From Achromobacter spanius (GTDB lineage Bacteria > Pseudomonadota > Gammaproteobacteria > Burkholderiales > Burkholderiaceae_B): a DNA stretch of 64,000 nucleotides. Each line of letters opens with the position of its first letter. Position 1 is the first letter of the stretch. Below are positions 25,519 to 34,045 of this stretch, in pieces. The position numbers were made by a program, and so were the translations under genes. The notes under the pieces are model-generated. The model saw only the letters and a list, made by a program, of their open reading frames with translations. It searched no databases and was not told the DNA's origin. Where the stretch lies: NCBI RefSeq assembly GCF_002812705.1, contig NZ_CP025030.1, forward strand, positions 3,410,001 through 3,474,000, in the 5' to 3' direction.

Positions 25519-26207
25519 AGCCGATGCAGGGCGTCGCGCACTTCGCCGCGAAAGCGGGCCAACGCCAGCGCATGCTGGCGTGGGGGCTGCAAGGCCTGCC
25601 ACAAAAAGCCGACCAGTTGCTCGGCCGTGCCGGCCACGTCCACGCGCGCGCCACGCAGAATGGCGTCCCACAGCACATGCTCCATCGGCCCGTAGACCGT
25701 GGAACGCAGCAGCCGCAACGGCATGTCCTGGCGGATGTCGCCGTCGGCCTGCCCCTGGGCCAGAATGCGCATCAGCGGCGCGGTATAGCGGCGCTGCAAA
25801 CCCGCGTAGATCTCACCGAAATCGTCGTTGCGCGCACGCCCCTCCGACAGAATGAACGCGCACAGGCCCGGCCCTTCGGCCAGCAGGTGCCGCAAATGCG
25901 TGTGCACCAGGTAGTGCAATTGCGCACGCGCGCCCTGCACGTGCGGCAGGTTGTCTTCCACCTTGGCGATGATCTCGTCATACCAATCGCTGATTACCCG
26001 CACGCACAGTTCACGCTTGCCGCCGAAGTACGTGAAGATGGTGGCTTCGGACACGCCCAGCCGCTGGGCGATCTCGGTCGTCGTGGCGGCCTGGAACCCG
26101 GCTTCGGAAAAGACTTGGCGGGCCATGTGCAGAATGTCGCGGATGCGTTGCTCGGACTTGGCGCTGGCCGGCGGGCGGCGGGTCGGGACGACGGGGGTTT
26201 TTTCCAT
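25464..26207 (-). CDS. TetR/AcrR-family transcriptional regulator
   Basis: 247 aa. Helix-turn-helix near residues 20-65: RIRDILHMARQVFSEAGFQ, then TTTEIAQRLGVSEATIFTYFGGKRELC, followed by an all-helical ligand domain. Divergent from the CoA ligase and placed inside the hydratase/SDR/ligase module. All three promoter regions of the module share a 17-base palindromic motif, which makes this regulator the probable local controller; the ligand is likely an acyl-CoA of the pathway (inference). Confidence 0.92.
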   Translation of the reverse strand: MEKTPVVPTRRPPASAKSEQRIRDILHMARQVFSEAGFQAATTTEIAQRLGVSEATIFTYFGGKRELCVRVISDWYDEIIAKVEDNLPHVQGARAQLHYLVHTHLRHLLAEGPGLCAFILSEGRARNDDFGEIYAGLQRRYTAPLMRILAQGQADGDIRQDMPLRLLRSTVYGPMEHVLWDAILRGARVDVAGTAEQLVGFLWQALQPPRQHALALARFRGEVRDALHRLQAAEESAGSENKDGGTY

Positions 26208-26241
26208 GCGGACGGCAAAAGGGCGGTGGGGCGGGGCTTAT

Positions 26242-26258
26242 TATTGAGCCAGGGTCAA
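26242..26258 (+). promoter_or_regulatory. Shared operator copy 3, TetR/CoA-ligase divergent promoter
   Basis: TATTGAGCCAGGGTCAA lies 34 bases before the TetR start codon and 50 before the ligase start codon. A wider inverted repeat CCAGGG-N18-CCCTGG (26249-26278) overlaps it. Same motif as at 24445 and 24529. Confidence 0.65.
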
Positions 26259-26308
26259 GCAAGTTGAGCAAGCCCTGGATTATTCATAACAACATCAGAG
26301 ACAAAACC

Positions 26309-27931
26309 ATGCTGTCCCGAGCCGAATCCTACAAGCAGCTTGTGTCCCAATTCCAATGGCAGGTGCCGGAATACTTCAACATCGGCGTGGACGCCTGCGA
26401 CAAATGGGCAGACGGCAGTGGCCGCCTGGCCCTGATCTTCGAAAAAAGCGACGGCGCCCAAACGCGCTATTCGTTCGACGACATCAAGGCGCAATCCAAC
26501 CGCCTGGCGCATAGCCTGACGCGCCACGGCGTAGCGCGCGGCGACCGCGTGGCCGTGTACCTGCCGCAAGCGCCCGAAACCGCGGTCACGCATATTGCCG
26601 TCTACAAGATGGGCGCGGTGGCGGTACCGCTGTTCACGCTGTTTGGCGTGGACGCCATCCAGTTCCGCCTGGCCAACAGCGGCGCGGTGGCGCTGGTGAC
26701 GGATACGGAAGGGTGCCGAAAACTGCACGAGATACGCGCCAGCCTGCCGAACTTGAAGGTCGTGTATTGCATCGACGGCGACGGCGAGGACGGCACGGTG
26801 CCGTTTCACGCGGCCTCGGCCCAAGAGTCCGACGACTACACCCCGGTGAACACCGCCGCGGATGATCCTGCCGTGATCATCTACACATCGGGCACCACGG
26901 GCAAGCCCAAGGGCGCGCTGCACGCGCACCGCGTCCTGTTGGGCCACCTGCCGGGCGTGGAGATGTCGCACGAGTTCTTTCCCGAAAACGCCGCCTTGAT
27001 GTGGACGCCGGCCGACTGGGCCTGGATCGGCGGCCTGCTGGATGTATTGCTGCCGGCCTGGCACCACGGCGTGCCGGTGCTGGCCCGGCGCTTTGAAAAA
27101 TTCGACGGCACGTCCGCGCTGGAATTGATGGCGCGCCACGGCGTCACCCACACCTTCCTGCCGCCCACCGCGCTGAAGATGATGCGCGGTTCGGCCTACC
27201 CGGAAGGCGCCGGCCCGCTGGCGCTACGCTCGGTGGCCAGCGGCGGCGAATCGTTGGGCGCCGAACTGATCGACTGGGGTCGCCGCGTGCTGGGGGTGAC
27301 CATCAACGAGTTCTACGGCCAGACCGAATGCAACATGCTGGTGTCGTCGTGCTCGTCGCTGTTCGACCCGGAAATCGGGTCGATCGGCCGCGCGGCGCCG
27401 GGCCATCGCGTGGTTATTGTGGATGACCTGGGTGTTGAAGTGGCCGATGGACAGGAGGGCAACATCGGCGTATTGCGGCCCGACCCCGTCATGTTCCTGG
27501 GCTACTGGAACAACCCCGATGCCACCGCCGAGAAATTCGTGGGCGACACCCTGCTGACCGGCGACCTGGGCGTGCGCGACGCGCGCGGCTTCATCCGCTT
27601 CGTGGGCCGCAACGACGACGTCATCACCAGCGCCGGCTACCGCATCGGCCCCGCGCCCATCGAAGATTGCCTGATCGGCCACCCGGCCGTGCGCATGGCC
27701 GCGGTGGTGGGCGTGCCCGACGAACAGCGCACCGAAATCGTCATGGCGTATGTGGTGCTGAACGATGGCTTCGACGGCGACGACGCCTTGGTCAAGGCCT
27801 TGCAGGCGCATGTGCGCACCCGTCTGGCCGCGCACGAATACCCGCGCGCCATCCGCTTTGTAACCAGTTTGCCAACGACCGCCACCGGCAAGATCATTCG
27901 TCGAGAGTTGCGCGACGGAAGCTACCGTTGA
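26309..27931 (+). CDS. AMP-forming acyl-CoA ligase (acetyl/medium-chain type)
   Basis: 540 aa. ANL superfamily: P-loop YTSGTTGKPKGALHAHRV, EFYGQTECNM, TGDLGVRDARGFIRFVGRNDDVI and C-terminal LPTTATGKIIRRELR with the catalytic Lys. The segment after the P-loop (GHLPGVEMSHEFFPENA, DWAWIGGLLDVLLP) resembles the acetate/medium-chain acyl-CoA synthetase group. Start at 26309 is preferred; the frame also offers a TTG at 26264 without ribosome-binding site. Divergent from TetR; supplies the CoA ester that the hydratase and SDR would act on. Confidence 0.9.
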   Translation: MLSRAESYKQLVSQFQWQVPEYFNIGVDACDKWADGSGRLALIFEKSDGAQTRYSFDDIKAQSNRLAHSLTRHGVARGDRVAVYLPQAPETAVTHIAVYKMGAVAVPLFTLFGVDAIQFRLANSGAVALVTDTEGCRKLHEIRASLPNLKVVYCIDGDGEDGTVPFHAASAQESDDYTPVNTAADDPAVIIYTSGTTGKPKGALHAHRVLLGHLPGVEMSHEFFPENAALMWTPADWAWIGGLLDVLLPAWHHGVPVLARRFEKFDGTSALELMARHGVTHTFLPPTALKMMRGSAYPEGAGPLALRSVASGGESLGAELIDWGRRVLGVTINEFYGQTECNMLVSSCSSLFDPEIGSIGRAAPGHRVVIVDDLGVEVADGQEGNIGVLRPDPVMFLGYWNNPDATAEKFVGDTLLTGDLGVRDARGFIRFVGRNDDVITSAGYRIGPAPIEDCLIGHPAVRMAAVVGVPDEQRTEIVMAYVVLNDGFDGDDALVKALQAHVRTRLAAHEYPRAIRFVTSLPTTATGKIIRRELRDGSYR

Positions 27932-27971
27932 GCTCGTCTCAACCCGTGACAATCTCGTCCATGTGGATGGG

Positions 27972-28042
27972 TTGACGGGTTGCCCGGCGCTGCAAGTATG
28001 ATGGCGCAAATTACATACGGCCCCACGCAATCGGGGCCGTAT
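27972..28042 (+). promoter_or_regulatory. pckG promoter and leader hairpin
   Basis: A sigma-70-like promoter can be read: TTGACG (27972-27977), 19-base spacer, TATGAT (27997-28002). Just after the predicted start of transcription is a perfect 10-base inverted repeat ATACGGCCCC (28015-28024) / GGGGCCGTAT (28033-28042) with an 8-base loop. No T-run follows it, so it is not a plain terminator of the upstream ligase gene; it may act as an operator or as an mRNA 5' structure. Confidence 0.6.
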
Positions 28043-28074
28043 CACCATTTGTCTAAAGCATGGAGATAGCCCCA

Positions 28075-29931
28075 ATGAATAAGCCATTGGATGGGGGTTT
28101 GGCTGCGTTGAACGTGCCTGCCTACGTCAAGCATCGCGGCCTGATCGACTGGGTCGCCAGTTTTGTTGCGCTGGCCAAGCCCGATCACGTTGTATGGTGC
28201 GACGGCTCGCAAGAAGAATACGACCGCCTGTGTGAACAAATGGTCCAGGCCGGCACGATGCGCAGGCTCAACCCCGCCAAGCGGCCCAATTCCTTCCTGG
28301 CCTGCTCGGACCCGTCCGACGTGGCGCGCGTAGAAGACCGCACGTTCATCTGCTCCGACCGGCCTGAAGACGCCGGCCCCACCAACAACTGGGCCGATCC
28401 GGCCGAGATGCGCGACACGCTCAACGGCCTGTTCGACGGCGCCATGCGCGGCCGCACGCTGTACGTGGTGCCGTTCTCGATGGGCCCGCTGGGTTCCGAC
28501 ATCGCCCACATCGGCGTCGAACTGTCCGACAGCCCCTACGTGGCCGTGAACATGCGCATCATGACGCGCATGGGCAAGCAGGTGTATGACGTGCTGGGCG
28601 CGGATGGCGACTTCGTGCCCTGCGTGCATTCCGTGGGCAAGCCGCTGGCGGCGGGCGAGGCCGACGTGGCGTGGCCGTGCAACCCCACCAAGTACATCGT
28701 GCACTTCCCCAAGAGCCGCGAAATCTGGAGCTTCGGTTCGGGCTACGGCGGCAATGCGCTGCTGGGCAAGAAGTGCTTCGCCTTGCGTATCGCGTCCACG
28801 ATGGGGCGTGACCAGGGCTGGCTGGCCGAACACATGCTGATCCTGGGCGTCACGTCGCCCAAGGGTCGCAAGTACCACGTGGCCGCGGCATTCCCGTCGG
28901 CCTGCGGCAAGACCAACTTCGCCATGCTGATCCCGCCGCAAGGCATGGACGGCTGGAAGGTCACCACCATTGGCGACGACATCGCCTGGATCAAACCCGG
29001 CCCCGACGGCCGCCTGCATGCCATCAACCCGGAAGCGGGCTATTTCGGCGTGGCCCCGGGCACCAGCGAGCAGACCAACTTCAACGCGATGGCCACCTTG
29101 AAGGCCAACGTCATCTTTACCAACGTGGCGCTGACCGATGATGGCGACGTCTGGTGGGAAGGCATGACCGACACGCCGCCCGCGCACCTGATCGACTGGC
29201 AGGGCCAGGACTGGACGCCCGCCATCGCCCGCGAAACGGGCCGCAAGGCCGCGCACCCGAACGCGCGCTTCACCGCGCCGGCCGCGCAATGCCCGTCGAT
29301 CGACCCCGAATGGGAAAACCCCAAGGGCGTGGTCATCGACGCCTTCATCTTCGGCGGCCGCCGCTCCACCACCGTGCCGCTGGTGACCGAAGCGCGCAAC
29401 TGGGTCGAAGGCGTGTACATGGCCGCCACCATGGGTTCGGAAACCACCGCCGCCGCCGTTGGGCAGCAGGGCGTGGTGCGCCGCGACCCGTTCGCCATGC
29501 TGCCGTTCTGCGGCTACAACATGAGCGACTACTTCAACCACTGGCTCAAGCTGGGCAAGCAACTGGAAGCCACCGGCGCCACCTTGCCGCGCATCTACTG
29601 CGTGAACTGGTTCCGCAAGGGCCCCGACGGCAAGTTCGTCTGGCCGGGCTTTGGTGAAAACATGCGCGTGCTGCGCTGGATGCTGGGCCGCATCGACGGC
29701 GAATCCAAGGGCGTGGACCAGGTGTTTGGCGTATCGCCCAGCTACCAGGACATCGACTGGACCGGCCTGGAGTTCACGCCGGACAAATTCGAACAGGTCA
29801 TGTCGGTGGACGCCGCGGCCTGGCGCGATGAGCTGGCGCTACACCACGAACTGTTCGGCCAATTGTCCCAGGGCTTGCCCGAAGACCTGCCGGCCACCAA
29901 GACCAAGATTGAAGGGCGCCTGGCTGCCTGA
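28075..29931 (+). CDS. pckG: Phosphoenolpyruvate carboxykinase (GTP)
   Basis: 618 aa, the size of GTP-dependent PEPCK. Kinase-1a P-loop [16 protein letters not shown] near residue 275 contains the hyperreactive Cys; metal and substrate region [11 protein letters not shown]; nucleotide-binding [12 protein letters not shown]; and [11 protein letters not shown] of the GTP-type enzyme. Converts oxaloacetate to PEP plus CO2 for gluconeogenesis, important on acids and amino acids. ATG at 28075 is chosen because the ATG at 28060 forms part of GGAG, the ribosome-binding site for it. Followed by an intrinsic terminator. Confidence 0.96.
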   Translation: MNKPLDGGLAALNVPAYVKHRGLIDWVASFVALAKPDHVVWCDGSQEEYDRLCEQMVQAGTMRRLNPAKRPNSFLACSDPSDVARVEDRTFICSDRPEDAGPTNNWADPAEMRDTLNGLFDGAMRGRTLYVVPFSMGPLGSDIAHIGVELSDSPYVAVNMRIMTRMGKQVYDVLGADGDFVPCVHSVGKPLAAGEADVAWPCNPTKYIVHFPKSREIWSFGSGYGGNALLGKKCFALRIASTMGRDQGWLAEHMLILGVTSPKGRKYHVAAAFPSACGKTNFAMLIPPQGMDGWKVTTIGDDIAWIKPGPDGRLHAINPEAGYFGVAPGTSEQTNFNAMATLKANVIFTNVALTDDGDVWWEGMTDTPPAHLIDWQGQDWTPAIARETGRKAAHPNARFTAPAAQCPSIDPEWENPKGVVIDAFIFGGRRSTTVPLVTEARNWVEGVYMAATMGSETTAAAVGQQGVVRRDPFAMLPFCGYNMSDYFNHWLKLGKQLEATGATLPRIYCVNWFRKGPDGKFVWPGFGENMRVLRWMLGRIDGESKGVDQVFGVSPSYQDIDWTGLEFTPDKFEQVMSVDAAAWRDELALHHELFGQLSQGLPEDLPATKTKIEGRLAA

Positions 29932-29948
29932 CGCTGACTTGGTCCGAT

Positions 29949-29982
29949 AAGCCCGTGTGCCCCATAGGCGCGCGGGCTTTTC
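29949..29982 (+). terminator. Intrinsic terminator after pckG
   Basis: Stem AAGCCCG (29949-29955) / CGGGCTT (29973-29979), with extra pairing in the 17-base loop, followed by TTTTCT. It begins 17 bases after the pckG stop. Confidence 0.8.
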
Positions 29983-30027
29983 TATTCCATGATGGCTCTC
30001 TTCATTCGGCTTTTTTGAGGAGTTGTC

Positions 30028-30573
30028 GTGGTGGCGAAATGGAATCTGGACGAATTTCGGGGCGACCCGGGCAGGGCGGCATGGCGCGACCCCGGCCCGG
30101 ACGGCGATCTGCAAGTGGCCGTCATCCGCGACATGGAGTCCTTCCTGCTGGAACTGGACATGGGGTTTGCCTTCATCGGCCGGCAGGTGCGCACTCCCAT
30201 CGACGGCGATGACGCTTGCCTGGATCTGCTGTTCTACCACCGCAAGCTACGCCGGCTGGTGGCGGTTGATTTGAAGGTTGATGAGTTCAGGGCGGCCTAC
30301 AAGAGCCAAATGGAACGCCACCTGCATTGGCTGGACAAGTTCGAACGCGAACCCGATGAAGCCGCGCCGCTGGGCATCATTGTTTGCGCGGGCATGCAGA
30401 GCGAGCAAATCGAATTGCTGGAACTGGACAAGTCCGGCGTACAGGTGGCGCAATACCTGACCGACCTGCCGCCACGCGCGGTGATGGCGCAACGGCTGCA
30501 ACAGGCGGCCAGGCGGGCGCGTTCGCGGATCGAGCAACGCGCCATGCGTGATCCAGGCACAATGACCCCATGA
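30028..30573 (+). CDS. Solo DUF1016 (YhcG-type) PD-(D/E)xK nuclease domain protein
   Basis: 181 aa. The middle matches the C-terminal nuclease domain of YhcG/DUF1016 proteins: FAFIGRQVRTPIDGDDACLDLLFYHRKLRRLVAVDLKVDEF (read in parts), with the acidic residue in CLDLLF and the D-L-K that replaces the usual E-x-K. Full YhcG proteins are about 350 aa with an N-terminal DUF1016_N domain; here that half is missing, yet a good ribosome site (GAGGAG) precedes tandem GTG codons, so the short form looks intentional. Ends in an ATGA overlap with a methyltransferase gene. Nuclease activity is inferred from family membership only. Confidence 0.78.
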   Translation: MVAKWNLDEFRGDPGRAAWRDPGPDGDLQVAVIRDMESFLLELDMGFAFIGRQVRTPIDGDDACLDLLFYHRKLRRLVAVDLKVDEFRAAYKSQMERHLHWLDKFEREPDEAAPLGIIVCAGMQSEQIELLELDKSGVQVAQYLTDLPPRAVMAQRLQQAARRARSRIEQRAMRDPGTMTP

Positions 30574-31199
30574 AACTTGATCCCGAAGACCTGGCCAAGA
30601 TCACCGCGCTGACCTTGGCGAACTACGAAGAAAACGCGGTGGACTTCGAGGCCGGCACGCGCGGCCACGATGTCAGCCAGAACATCGCCGCCTTGTTGCG
30701 GCACATCCAGGGCGTAGCGCCCTTTGACGTGCTGGATCTGGGCTGCGGGCCGGGCCGCGACCTGAAGACGTTTGCCGCGCTGGGCCATCGGCCGGTGGGG
30801 CTGGACGGCACGCCCAGCTTTGTCGAGATGGCGCGCGCCGCATCCGGTTGCGAGGTCTGGCACCAGGATTTCCTGCAACTGTCTCTGCCCCCGGCACGCT
30901 TTGATGGCGTCTTCGCCAATGCCGTGCTGTTTCACGTGCCAGGCCAGGAGTTGCCGCGCGTGCTGCGCGACCTGTGGGCCACGCTGCGCCCGGGCGGCGT
31001 GCTGTTCTGCTCCAACCCAAGGGGCGGCAACCAGGAAGGCTGGAACCGAGGACGCTATGGCGCGTATCACGATCTGGACGGCTGGCGCACGCTGATGATC
31101 GAGGCCGGCTTCGACGAGCTTGAACACTATTACCGGCCTGATGGGCTGCCACGTGAGCAACAACCGTGGCTGGCCAGCGTGTGGCGGCGAGTCGGCTAG
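30570..31199 (+). CDS. Class I SAM-dependent methyltransferase
   Basis: 209 aa. Motif I VLDLGCGPGRDL near residue 53, motif II GLDGTPSFVEMAR, motif III GVFANAVLFHVP and LRPGGVLFCSNPR. The pattern is that of Methyltransf_11/25 small-molecule or protein methyltransferases. There is no DPPY/NPPF catalytic motif, so it is not a DNA base methyltransferase. Translationally coupled (ATGA) to the upstream nuclease-domain gene. Substrate unknown. Confidence 0.87.
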   Translation: MKLDPEDLAKITALTLANYEENAVDFEAGTRGHDVSQNIAALLRHIQGVAPFDVLDLGCGPGRDLKTFAALGHRPVGLDGTPSFVEMARAASGCEVWHQDFLQLSLPPARFDGVFANAVLFHVPGQELPRVLRDLWATLRPGGVLFCSNPRGGNQEGWNRGRYGAYHDLDGWRTLMIEAGFDELEHYYRPDGLPREQQPWLASVWRRVG

Positions 31200-31257
31200 G
31201 GACGCAGCGTGCGTCACTGCGCAACGGGAGCGGGCGCAATGCCCGTCCCAAATGCTT

Positions 31258-31283
31258 CACTCCAGGGCGTCACTCCAGGGCGT
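31258..31283. repeat. 13-bp tandem duplication
   Basis: CACTCCAGGGCGT occurs twice head to tail (31258-31270, 31271-31283) between the convergent methyltransferase and pirin genes. Confidence 0.8.
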
Positions 31284-31310
31284 TAGCCCCCAGCGCGCCG
31301 CCCCGGCCCG

Positions 31311-32180
31311 TCAGTGCATCTGCCCGTAGCGGCCGGCGTTGAAGTCCTGGATGGCTTCGATGATTTCGGCCTGCGTGTTCATCACGAACGGGCCGTAGCC
31401 CACCACCGGCTCGCTGATCGGCTCGCCGCTCAGCACCAGGAATACCGCGTCGTTGTTGGCTTCGACGGTGATGTCTTCGCCATCCTGCGAGAACAGCGCC
31501 AGTTGCGCATCGCGCGCCACGGATTCGCCATTGATCAGCACCGTGCCGCGCAGCACGACCAGCATGCTGTTGCGGCCCGCCTCGATCGGAAAGCTTGCCG
31601 CCTTGCCCGCGTTCAGGCGCACGTCCCACACGTCCATCGGCGTAAAGGTGCGCGCGGGGCCGGCCACGCCCGCGAAGTTGCCCGCGATGACGCGCACGCT
31701 GCCTGCGCCGTCGGGCAGGGCGGCCGTGGGGATGTCGGCATTCAGAATGCCCTGATAGCCCGCCGCCGCGGCCTTGTCCTTGGCCGGCAGGTTGACCCAT
31801 AGCTGCACCATTTCCAGTTCGCCGCCCGAGCGGGTGAACGCGGGCGAGTGGAACTCTTCGTGCAGGATGCCTGACGCCGCCGTCATCCATTGCACGTCGC
31901 CAGGGCCGATGACGCCGCCATTGCCGGTGGAGTCGCGATGCTCGACCTCGCCGCTGTAGACGATGGTGACGGTCTCAAAGCCGCGATGGGGATGCTGGCC
32001 CACGCCGCGCGGACGGTCGGCCGGCTCGAACTTGGCCGGGCCCGCGTAATCCAGCAGCAGAAACGGGCTGACATTCTGGATCTTGTCGTTGTCGTGATAC
32101 GAGAACATCGAGCGCACCGGGAACCCGTCGCCCACCCAGTGGGGGCGCGGAGCGGCATGCAGGCCGAGGATCTTCTTCAT
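31311..32180 (-). CDS. Pirin family protein
   Basis: 289 aa bicupin. The N-terminal cupin has the metal-binding cluster GQHPHRGFETVTIVYSGEVEHRD, followed by GDVQWMTAASGILHEEFHS, both diagnostic for pirins. The C-terminal cupin lacks the metal ligands, as usual. Some pirins are quercetin 2,3-dioxygenases, others are redox or metabolic regulators; no choice can be made here. The ATG at 32180 has AGGAA nine bases upstream; the longer open frame upstream is not supported. Confidence 0.92.
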   Translation of the reverse strand: MKKILGLHAAPRPHWVGDGFPVRSMFSYHDNDKIQNVSPFLLLDYAGPAKFEPADRPRGVGQHPHRGFETVTIVYSGEVEHRDSTGNGGVIGPGDVQWMTAASGILHEEFHSPAFTRSGGELEMVQLWVNLPAKDKAAAAGYQGILNADIPTAALPDGAGSVRVIAGNFAGVAGPARTFTPMDVWDVRLNAGKAASFPIEAGRNSMLVVLRGTVLINGESVARDAQLALFSQDGEDITVEANNDAVFLVLSGEPISEPVVGYGPFVMNTQAEIIEAIQDFNAGRYGQMH

Positions 32181-32480
32181 GGCATCTATTCCTATTGCGC
32201 GGCCCCTTCGGGGCCGTTCGTCATGAGGGTAAAGATAGGGGCGGACCCACGTTTGAGTAGTACTGGTTTCTGATAAGGACTGTTCCATGAATCGGACGAT
32301 TGCCAGCCCGTACTGAAGACGCTTTCGGGCCAGTTTGATACCGTGCCGATGCTGCTTCGATACCTCTTTGATACCTTGTTCAGTCCGTCTTTGAAGCCTT
32401 GATCATGAGCATCGAGGCCGGGATTTTTAAGAATAATCTGATTTTTTGAGCCCGGCCCCCGTCTGACGTATCCTGCCGCC
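32181..32480. other. Intergenic region between pirin and glycosylase genes
   Basis: 300 bases, AT-richer than surroundings, with no convincing small gene. It holds three GATACC copies (about 32337-32383) and an inverted repeat GGCCGGG (32416-32422) / CCCGGCC (32451-32457) enclosing a 28-base AT-rich stretch just before the glycosylase gene. Promoters for both divergent genes must lie here, but I could not place them confidently. Confidence 0.5.
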
Positions 32481-33014
32481 ATGGAACATCGCGTCACCCT
32501 TGCGCCGGCCGCGCGCATCGATCAGGTTTGGGGCTTTGCCCCCGTCGCCGCGCCCGATGCGCGGGTGCTGGTGCTGGGCTCCATGCCCGGCGTGGCGTCG
32601 CTCAAGCAGGCACGCTACTACGCCCATCCGCGCAATGCCTTCTGGCCCATTGCCGCGCAGGTGCTGGGTTTTGACGCGGGCCTGGACTATGCAGAGCGGC
32701 TGCAAGCCCTGCAAGCCGCCGGCGTTGCGCTATGGGACGTGCTGCACGCCTGCGAACGGCCCGGCAGCCTGGACGCCGACATCCGCCGCGACACGCTGGT
32801 GCCCAACGATTTCGCGTCCTTCCTGGACCGCCATCCGGCCATTACGCGGATCTGCTTCAACGGCGGCAAGGCCGCCGCGCTGTATCGCCGACACGTCCTG
32901 TCCACGTTGGACCGATCGGTGGATTATGTAGACCTGCCATCCACCAGCCCCGCCCACGCCGCCGCGTCGTTCGACATGAAGCTCGCGGCGTGGCGCCGCG
33001 CGCTGACGATGTAG
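32481..33014 (+). CDS. DNA-deoxyinosine glycosylase (UDG superfamily, family 6-like)
   Basis: 177 aa. The N-terminal active-site motif reads VLVLGSMPGVASLKQARYYAHPRNAFW (in parts), matching the hypoxanthine-DNA-glycosylase group rather than UNG or MUG, and the second motif is LPSTSPAHA. It would excise hypoxanthine (deaminated adenine) from DNA as a repair step. Length equals that of the family. The start is directly after a short GC-rich stretch with no strong ribosome site. Confidence 0.87.
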   Translation: MEHRVTLAPAARIDQVWGFAPVAAPDARVLVLGSMPGVASLKQARYYAHPRNAFWPIAAQVLGFDAGLDYAERLQALQAAGVALWDVLHACERPGSLDADIRRDTLVPNDFASFLDRHPAITRICFNGGKAAALYRRHVLSTLDRSVDYVDLPSTSPAHAAASFDMKLAAWRRALTM

Positions 33015-33070
33015 TTGCACGCGGCAGGACTGAAGTCGCAGCCTTTAGCCCGCAGCCCGCGGCCCGCAGC

Positions 33071-33098
33071 CGAAGCCCGAAGCCCGAAGCCCGAAGCC
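33071..33098. repeat. 7-bp tandem repeat (CGAAGCC x4)
   Basis: Four perfect head-to-tail CGAAGCC units, flanked by further degenerate AGCCCG-like units from about 33050, between the glycosylase gene and its terminator. Confidence 0.85.
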
Positions 33099-33118
33099 CA
33101 GGGCGGAGCCCAAGGCCC

Positions 33119-33144
33119 AGCCCGCCCCTCTTGGCGGGCTTTTT
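33119..33144 (+). terminator. Intrinsic terminator after glycosylase gene
   Basis: Perfect 8-base stem AGCCCGCC / GGCGGGCT, 6-base loop, then TTTTT. It isolates the ttr operon promoter from upstream transcription. Confidence 0.88.
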
Positions 33145-33174
33145 ACCGTCCATCGCTTGATCTCCGTCCCCGAT

Positions 33175-33188
33175 TTGATTCAGATCAA
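33175..33188. promoter_or_regulatory. FNR box upstream of ttrBCA
   Basis: TTGAT-N4-ATCAA is a perfect match to the FNR consensus (33175-33179 and 33184-33188). It lies 68 bases before the ttrB start codon. If centred at -41.5, transcription would begin near 33223, with AT-rich -10 material around 33211-33219. This predicts oxygen-repressed, FNR-activated expression. Confidence 0.82.
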
Positions 33189-33255
33189 CTGTCTATATAA
33201 CCAAAAGTGATAAGTTAATAGCAACAAAAAGCTACCCGTCTGGAGTTCGTCCGTC

Positions 33256-34026
33256 ATGCCTGCCTCACCCGTTCCCCCCGACCCTGCCCTGCGCGGCAAA
33301 CGCGGTTTTCTCAAAGGGCTGCTTGGCCTGAGCGCCGCCGCCACGATCATCCCCATCCATGCCGAAGCCACGGGCATGAACGGCCAGCCGCCGCGCCGTC
33401 CCGGCATGCCCGGCAAGCGCTATGGCATGGTGGTCGACCTGCGCAAGTGCATCGGCTGCCAGGCCTGTACGGTCAGTTGTTCCCTGGAAAACCTGCCGCC
33501 CATCGGGCAGTTCCGCACCACTGTCCTGCAATACGAAGTCACCCCCGACGCCGGGGGGCCAAGCGCCATGGTCATGCTGCCGCGCCTGTGCAACCACTGC
33601 GACAACCCGCCCTGTGTGCCGGTCTGCCCCGTGCAGGCCACGTTCCAGCGTGAAGACGGCATCGTGCTGGTCGACAACGAACGCTGCGTGGGCTGCGCCT
33701 ACTGCGTGCAAGCCTGTCCCTACGACGCCCGCTTCATCAACCACGACACGCAGACGGCCGACAAATGCACGTTCTGCGAACACCGCCTGGAAGTCGGCCT
33801 GTTGCCGGCCTGCGTGGAAAGCTGCGTGGGCGGCGCGCGCGTCATCGGCGACATGAACGACCCCGACAGCGCCATCTCGACGCTGCTTGAGGAACACAAG
33901 GCCGACATCAAGGTGCTCAAGCCCGACATGAAGACCGACCCCCACGTCTATTACATCGGCCTGCCCGACGCCTTTGTCCACCAGGTCGATGGCCAGGCGG
34001 GCGTGCGCCTGGCCGGCGGACATTGA
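33256..34026 (+). CDS. ttrB: Tetrathionate reductase subunit B (4Fe-4S electron-transfer protein)
   Basis: 256 aa. Four ferredoxin-type cysteine groups: KCIGCQACTVSC, LCNHCDNPPCVPVCP, RCVGCAYCVQACP and KCTFCEHRLE with ACVESC, enough for four [4Fe-4S] clusters. The N-terminal signal has KRGFLK at residues 15-20 and a hydrophobic stretch ending AEA, a Tat signal with Lys in place of the first Arg. Salmonella TtrB is known for the same Lys-Arg variant. It carries electrons from membrane TtrC to catalytic TtrA in the periplasm. First gene of ttrBCA, under the FNR box; the ttrRS sensor genes are not in the window. Confidence 0.9.
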   Translation: MPASPVPPDPALRGKRGFLKGLLGLSAAATIIPIHAEATGMNGQPPRRPGMPGKRYGMVVDLRKCIGCQACTVSCSLENLPPIGQFRTTVLQYEVTPDAGGPSAMVMLPRLCNHCDNPPCVPVCPVQATFQREDGIVLVDNERCVGCAYCVQACPYDARFINHDTQTADKCTFCEHRLEVGLLPACVESCVGGARVIGDMNDPDSAISTLLEEHKADIKVLKPDMKTDPHVYYIGLPDAFVHQVDGQAGVRLAGGH

Positions 34027-34045
34027 GCCATTGAAGGGGACTTTC

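Noticed and set aside
30028..31199. Restriction-modification pair
   Set aside because: The methyltransferase lacks the DPPY/NPPF motif and target-recognition domain of DNA methyltransferases; it looks like a small-molecule enzyme.
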